In this document: positions 59,591 through 64,000 of the stretch, one piece after another
Position numbering within the stretch: the stretch's first letter is position 1
Layout of the letters: every line of letters begins with the position of its first letter
Source: Axinella damicornis
Taxonomy: Eukaryota; Porifera; Demospongiae; Axinellida; Axinellidae
NCBI GenBank assembly: GCA_963931865.1
Contig: OZ007507.1
Span: 20,768,182 to 20,832,181 of the forward strand
Direction of reading: 5' to 3'
DNA length: 64,000 nucleotides
The notes under the pieces: model-generated
What the model was told of the DNA's origin: nothing
Seen by the model: the letters and a program-made list of their open reading frames with translations, nothing else
The model's database searches: none
Position numbers and translations under genes: made by a program

Positions 59591-59593
59591 GTA
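56199..59593 (+). mobile_element. non-LTR retrotransposon with restriction-like endonuclease
   Basis: The unit 56207-59585 comprises a leader of about 65 bp, one long ORF, a 3' UTR and a 33-A tail. The 8-mer GCTAGGTA (56199-56206, 59586-59593) duplicates the target inside the host TIR element. The duplication is intact and the ORF is open, so the insertion appears recent. Confidence 0.88.
56272..59454 (+). CDS. reverse transcriptase with C-terminal restriction-like endonuclease
   Basis: A single uninterrupted ORF of 1060 codons. Residues 1-40 form a dense cysteine cluster (CCRCNGSGRCVNCTC ... CNDCLPSRKGCC), probably zinc- and nucleic-acid-binding. Reverse transcriptase blocks: GPSGMDAQGW, VRPIGIGE, LLVDASNAFNTLN, GTTQGDPLAMAMY, VWFADDATAGG (catalytic Asp pair) and HLGATLGT. 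The C-terminal part has a CVCGCNFSVEHAFSC zinc knuckle followed by RHNDIRD, GARLDV and AFFDVRVFNP, the layout of the PD-(D/E)xK restriction-like endonuclease of R2/NeSL-type elements. It reverse-transcribes its own RNA at a site nicked by that nuclease. I recognise the family as frequent in cnidarian and sponge genomes but cannot name the clade. All catalytic motifs I can see are intact. Confidence 0.88.
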   Translation: MPACCRCNGSGRCVNCTCVKSGKLCNDCLPSRKGCCQNQKKPPPPSRSPQTENVVSTSEPAARTPVETAPTPTEDRRHAEATQNAILTPSEITPTPVIPKDAYLPPYPCVSRPCFKWGCCAGPEIQEAIIKAYNQVVHWHRKIPAGKAGKIVVKELTRLFEAYADATTLESVAITAAMVLPSLILQKPHRSSKGKEHVKCIERHMKLWQEGNLDDLLKEGQTIQQRLKHSTHDKRSQEQLARSFSKLMMEGKVRAALRLITKQGGGAPMAIDQIVNTDMNGTTQTVFDILKLKHPEGKPVMVSAIDGSAAPTEEPHPVIFERITGSLIRKMVLRTEGAAGPSGMDAQGWRRLCTSFKEDSAALCNSLAKMCKRICSGYVDPDGLTAFVACRLMALDKCPGVRPIGIGEVVRRILGKAVLTTIGDEVQEAAGALQVCAGHQAGSEAAIHTMREAFEDPSMEAALLVDASNAFNTLNRKVALLNIQKRCPPLAKVLINTYRLDPQLFIDGETLLSREGTTQGDPLAMAMYAIATVPLINRLQQQVTQVWFADDATAGGKLLALRDWWDQLVECGHDYGYSANASKTWLVVKPEYLDRAKEIFAESGVQITDEGRRHLGATLGTRSFAEAFVSKKVQEWVEEIDTLSSIAQSQPHAAFAGLTHGLISKWNYLQRAIPDTGELFQPLEDAIRLNLLPTLTGKAGFTDQERALLELPARLGGLGITNASKTASLNHHNSVQLTRPLVDLIRHQVKGCPQAVRDEQACIKRHIKQNNRKTQQECANNMREELPATLTRAMEMASEKGASIWVVALPIAEHNFTLHKGSFRDALCLRYGWKPSRMPSHCVCGCNFSVEHAFSCPSGALPSIRHNDIRDLTAKLLTEVCPNVAVEPDLQPLTGEALSHRTSNYEDGARLDVSAQGFWGDRHVRAFFDVRVFNPLAPSNCRTSLNATYRRHENVKKRSYEQRVREVEHGSFTPLVFSASGGMAPAATTTFKRLASLISEKQQQDYNKTIAWIRCLLSFSLVRSSVMCLRGARSSYHRPTRPEYDTPLDVALSEGHIPTH

Positions 59594-60077
59594 TTAGTAG
59601 TGCTGCTCAATAAACGTCTGAAATTTCTGAATGATGCAATTTTGCCCTTGTAACGCTGTTTTGTGCGAACTTTGTGCCGGGTAATCTCAGCAACAGAAAG
59701 AGCTATCATTAAAAGCTGCATGATTCTTGTAGCACAGTACCGGGTGTACTGGGTGTGCTATGTAAGAACCAGCTTGGTATTACCAATGCTGTTCAATAGC
59801 CGTCGAAAGTTTCCAAATTGGCCTTTCCGGGCCCTTGCCGAGCACCAAGTATGGTATTCAAGCCTCCCGTGCCTCAGACAGACACGCTGCTGCTTTCTGT
59901 CTTCGTTCTCCCAGTAGGGCCATGATAGTAGTCTAGCCTGCACATAGTAAGAAGGCCTGGTTATGTTTAGCTGTTGATATTTGCCAGCACAAAGTAAACC
60001 GCAACGCGGATTGCAAGCAGGAAAGTTCCGTACATCACGTGCGTTGCCTATCCACCTCGCGTACTATATTATCCATG

Positions 60078-60421
60078 GATAGCCATCCCAGGATGCATCG
60101 ATCGCCATCCTAGGACGAAACAATCGCCATCAAGGGATGCTGCAATCGCCATCCCCGGGTGCATCGATCGCCATCCTTGGATGCCATCCTGAGATGTATC
60201 GACCTCCATCCCGGGATGCAATGATAGCCACCCGGAATTAATGACCACCATCCCGGGATGCAGCGATCGCCATCCAGGGATGCTGCGACGCCATCCCAAG
60301 AAGCCATCCCGGGATGAAAACGATAGCCATCCAGGGATACTGCGAATGCATCGATGGTCATCTCGAGATCTCCACGGGATGCAATGATCACCATCCCAGG
60401 ATGCATCGATCGCCATCCCGG
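60078..60421. repeat. satellite block C
   Basis: Continues block B after the TIR element. Variant by variant it is the reverse complement of 51480-51860 (shared TCCTAGGACGAAAC, AATTAATGACCACCATCC, AAGAAGCCATCCCGGGATGAAAAC), extending the block B inverted duplication outward. Confidence 0.9.
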
Positions 60422-61413
60422 TGTCATGTGAAAATGGGCCCCCCTATTTTGGGCCCCCCCGGGCCCCTTAATTTTAAAATTATAGGGCCCCCAGGCCCTA
60501 GAATTTTAAAATTATAGGGCCCCCAGGGGCCCTAAACTATTAAATATTTGGGGCCCCCCTTGTGAGAATGGGGCCCCCCCTTCACATTGGGTGAAGTACG
60601 TTAGTAACAACGCATGGCTACTTGAAACAGTCACAAATACCATTACTACAGACATTTTTATGGGTATATTTTAATGACGGCATTATAAAGTTAAGATGAT
60701 AACATAGCTGCATGAAAGTGCTACAGAATTAATAGTACTTCGACGCCTCAAGGTCCAATGTGCGGTTGATTCCAAGATGGCTGGAATCATGTATTGCAGC
60801 AACTATTCTCTTCCTCTTGGTGTGTTCCTCCACCACCAGTCTTCTCAGAGTATATAGAAGAACCCCGTTCTGTATCAGAAACACATTAACAATTATTACT
60901 ATACTGTAGGTAATTCGGCCGTTTGACATGCTGATTGATTGATTGCGCACTTACTCGAGACACCGCCGACGTAATACAGCTCTCCCCCACTGCAGGCGAA
61001 GTGCTGCGCTCTTTTTCTAAGTGCACGTTTATCCGAAGTTCCTTGGTGAAGCCTGCCGGGTAGGTGCTATCACTGAGGTAATGGTGAATGGCGGTGAAAT
61101 TGAATCTTCCGTCTGTTGGATGGTCGGCGTTGGTAGATTCGCTGTCGGTAGTAGTTGCGGAAGAGGCGCCTTGCTTGTCCGAGGTAGTAGCTCTGTCCAT
61201 AGTGGATCCTTGTGAAGAATCATTGCTCCACCGTTGTCCTTTTATACTCCGCTTGACAGGTTCTGACATTCGAGTTTGGGATGATCGTACCGAACTCTCC
61301 ACCCGCCCGCCACGAAGGGGCCCTATTCTCACGTTTGGGGCCCCAAAATATTAACATTCTGGGGCCCCAGGGGGGCCCATTCTCATGGGGGCCCCAAAAT
61401 TTTATGACACCGG
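60418..61413. mobile_element. Ginger-like DNA transposon in a CCGG target
   Basis: The element 60422-61409 (988 bp) begins TGTCATGTGAAAATGGGCCC and ends GGGGCCCCAAAATTTTATGACA, inverted ends of the TGTCA...TGACA type. It is flanked by CCGG on both sides (60418-60421, 61410-61413), and joining the flanks restores the satellite's CCCGGG. As I recall, Ginger elements have TGTNR ends and 4-bp CCGG-like duplications, and use a Gypsy-like integrase. The minus strand encodes a broken integrase zinc-binding domain, which supports the assignment. Confidence 0.65.
60750..61332 (-). pseudogene. fragment of integrase H2C2 zinc-binding domain
   Basis: On the complement, from 61332 an open frame leads to AIHHYLSDSTYPAGFTKE. 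The family signal then continues one frame over (DKRALRKRAQHF, GELYYVGG), indicating an indel near 61040. A donor-like GTAAGTGCG follows near 60955, and after an acceptor (ATACAG) near 60880 comes NGVLLYTLRRLVVEEHTKRK and HDSSHLGINRTL, the H-x-H part of the H2C2 finger of Gypsy/Ginger integrases. The C-x-x-C half and the DDE core are absent, so no active integrase is encoded. Confidence 0.6.
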
Positions 61414-64000
61414 GATGCATCGATCGCCATCCCGGGATGCATCGATCGCCGCATCGATCGCCATCCGGGGATGCATCGATCGCCATCCCGGGATGCATCG
61501 ATCGCCATCTCGAGATCTCCATCCCGGGATGCAATGGTAACCATCCTGGGATGCATGATCACCATCCCGGGATGCATGGATCGCGATCCCGGGATGCCAT
61601 CCCCGGATGCATCGATCGCCATCCTGGGAGGCTGCGACTCCATCCCGTGCCGTGGTGTATCGATCGCCACCCTCGGATGCATCGATCACCATCCCAGGAT
61701 GCATCGATCTCCATCCTTGATCGCCAACCGGGATGCTTTGATCGCCATCCCGGGTGCATCGATCGCCAACCTGGATGCCAACCCGAGATGCATCGATCTC
61801 CATCCCGGGATGCAATGATAGCCACCCGGGATTGATGACCACCATCCGGGGATGCATCGATCGCTATCCAGGGATGCTGCGACGCCATCCCGTGGTGTAT
61901 CGATCGCCACCCACGGATGCATTCATCGCCATCCCGGGATGCTTCGATCGCCATCCCGGGATGCATTGCATTGATCGTCATCCAGGCATGCTGTAATTGC
62001 CACCCCGGTGCATCGATCGCCATCCCGGGATGCAGCGATCGGTATCACGTGATCCAGATATGCATCGATCGCCATCCCGGGATGCCTGATCACTTTCCCG
62101 GGAATGCCATCCCCGCGATCGCCATCCCATGATGCATCGAGCTCTATCCGGGGTTGCTATCCCGGGATGAAAATAATGATCGCCATCCAGGGATGCTGCG
62201 ATCGTATTCCCTGGTGCATCGATTGCGATCCCGGATGCATCGGTCGCTATGCCGGGATGTATCGATCGCCGTCGTTGATCGCTTACCAGGGATGCTGTGA
62301 TCGCCATCCCGGGTGCATCATCGCCAACCCTGGGTGCATCGATTGCCATCCCGGGATGCTGCGATCACCATCCAGGGACGCATCGATCGCCATCCCGGGA
62401 TGCATCGATTGTCATCCCGAGATGCATCGATCTCAATCCCGGGGTGCATCGATCTCCATCCCGGGTTGCAATGATAGCCATCCCGGGATGCATCGATCGC
62501 CATCCTAGGACGAAACGATCGCCATCCAGGGATGCTGCGATCGCTAACCCCGGGTGCATCGATCGACATCCCTGTATACCATCCCGAGATGCATCGATCT
62601 CCATCCCAGGATGCAATGATAGACACCCGGGATTAATGATCACCATCCCTGCGGATGCATCGATCGCCATCCAGGGATGCTGCGACGCCATCCCGTGGTG
62701 TATCGATCGCCACCTACGGATGCATGGATCGCCATCCAGGGCTGCATCGATCGCCATCCCGGGATGCCTGATCACCATCCCGGGAATGCCATCCCGGCGA
62801 TCGCCATCCCGCGATGCATCGAGCTGTATCTCGTGATGCCATCCCGGGATGAAATGATCGCCATCCAGGGATGCTGCAATCGTCTTCCCGGGTGCGTCGA
62901 TTGACATCCTGGGATGCACCGAGGATGTATCGATCGCCATCCTTGATCGCCAACCAAGGATGCTGTGATCGCCATCCCGGTTGCATCGATCGTCAACCGG
63001 GATGCATCGATTGCCATCCCGGGATGCTGCGATCACCATCCCGGGACGCATCGATCGCCATCCAGGGATGCATCGATCGTCATCCGGAGATGCATCGATC
63101 TACATCCCGGGATGCATCGATCTCCATCCTTGATCGCCAACCGGGATGCTTTGATCGCCATCCGGGGTGCATCGATCGCCAACCCGGGATGCCATCCCGA
63201 GATGCATCGATCTCCATCCCGGGATGCAATGATAGCCAGCCGGGATTGATGACCACCATCCGGGGATGCATCCATCTCCATCCCTGGTTGCAATGATAGC
63301 CATCCCGGGATGCATCGATCGCCATCCTAGGACGAAACGATCGCCATCCAGGGATGCTGCGTTCGCCATCTCCGGGTGCATCGATCGTCAACCCGGGATG
63401 CATCGATTGCCATCCCGGGATGCTGCGATCACCATCCCGGGATGCTGCGATCACCATCCCGGGACGCATCGATCGCCTTCCCGGGATGCATCGATCGTCA
63501 TCCGGAGATGCATCGATCTACATACCGGGATGCATCATCTCCATCCCGGGTTGCAATGATTTATAGCCATCCTGGGATGCATCGATCTCCATCCTTGATC
63601 GCCAACCGGGATGCTTTGATCGCCGGCGCCATCCCGGGAGCATCGATCGCCAACCCGGGATGCCATCGCGAGATGCATCGATCTCCATCCCAGGATGCAA
63701 TGATAGCCACCCGGAATTGATGACCACCATCCGGGGATGCATCCATCTCCATCCCTGGTTGCAATGATAGCCATCCCGGGATGCATCGATCGCCATCCTA
63801 GGACGAAACGATCGCCATCCAGGGATGCTGCGATCGCCATCCCCGGGTGCATCGATCGCCATCCCTGGATGCCATCCCGAGATGCATCGATCTCCATCCA
63901 AGGATGCAATGATAGACACCTAGGATTAATGATCACCATCCCTGGATGCATCGATCGCCATCCAGGGATGCTGCGACGCCATCCCGCGGTGTATCGATCG
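61410..64000. repeat. satellite block D, to window end
   Basis: Forward-oriented units of the same satellite. 61412-62078 is the reverse complement, variant by variant, of 46195-46811 (shared GATCCAGATATGCATCGATC, GGCATGCTGTAATTGCCACC, GCCAACCGGGATGCTTTGAT). Longer-period copies recur at roughly 62460, 63290 and 63770 (CATCCTAGGACGAAACGATC), giving a higher-order repeat of several hundred bp. It continues past the window. Confidence 0.92.

Larger units (their letters stand above)
55635..60077. mobile_element. 4.4-kb TIR element carrying a MITE and a retrotransposon
   Basis: The terminal inverted repeats begin CATGGATAATATAGTACGCG. The right copy is 60047-60077; the left copy is 55635-55646 continued at 55998-56024, because a MITE split it. 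The flanking 7-mer GATAGCC (55628-55634, 60078-60084) looks like the target duplication in the satellite. The interior has a repeat of about 150 bp in two direct copies (56072-56206 and 59647-59790), separated by a non-LTR retrotransposon. No transposase was found. Confidence 0.75.

Noticed and set aside
56199..59593. LTR retrotransposon, because direct repeats flank the ORF
   Set aside because: The direct repeats belong to the host TIR element; the ORF has an A tail, an 8-bp duplication and no protease, RNase H or integrase.
45524..63951. Dozens of ORFs such as MHPGMAIDASRDGD-type
   Set aside because: They are translations of the palindromic satellite in all frames.

Overview
The window is intron-rich animal nuclear DNA. 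The best guess is a sponge (demosponge-like). Genes are compact, with many short GT-AG introns plus two GC-AG introns. There is a trithorax/MLL-type KMT2 gene with the full metazoan domain order, an Ig-repeat receptor, and TMEM41A and ITPA orthologues. The mobile elements are of kinds common in sponges and cnidarians. The phylum is an inference; only 'early-branching metazoan' is well supported. All exon models were built by eye from splice signals, reading phase and family homology. Every gene listed closes in phase from start to stop.

Layout. 1-0.5 kb: a foldback element. 1.6-11.4 kb (+): a 21-exon gene fusing leucine-rich repeats to a protein tyrosine phosphatase domain that has lost its catalytic residues. 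12.1-15.4 kb (-): an 8-exon single-pass receptor with four Ig domains. 17.4-32.9 kb (+): a 30-exon KMT2A/B (MLL/trithorax) gene of 1571 codons (LEDGF-binding-like motif, CXXC, PHD1-3, bromodomain-like region, ePHD, FYRN, FYRC, WDR5 'Win' motif, SET, post-SET). 33.1-38.0 kb (-): TMEM41A, 5 exons. 38.2-43.5 kb (+): ITPA, 7 exons, divergent from TMEM41A across about 140 bp that carries a perfect palindrome and a transposon-end remnant.

The first 43 kb are loaded with intronic minisatellites, several of which copy the adjoining splice site, and with small inverted-repeat elements having clear target duplications (a 9-bp TAG-ended foldback family, hAT-like, piggyBac-like).

44.6-64 kb is gene-free heterochromatin-like sequence. 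It has a 14-bp minisatellite of about 62 copies, then a GATC/CCCGGG-rich satellite running off the window end and arranged in large inverted duplications. Three elements sit in the satellite: a CR1-like non-LTR retrotransposon (itself carrying a small element); a terminal-inverted-repeat element containing both a small MITE and a second non-LTR retrotransposon with a restriction-like endonuclease; and a Ginger-like DNA transposon in a CCGG site. No RNA gene, CRISPR array or bacterial-type operon was seen.
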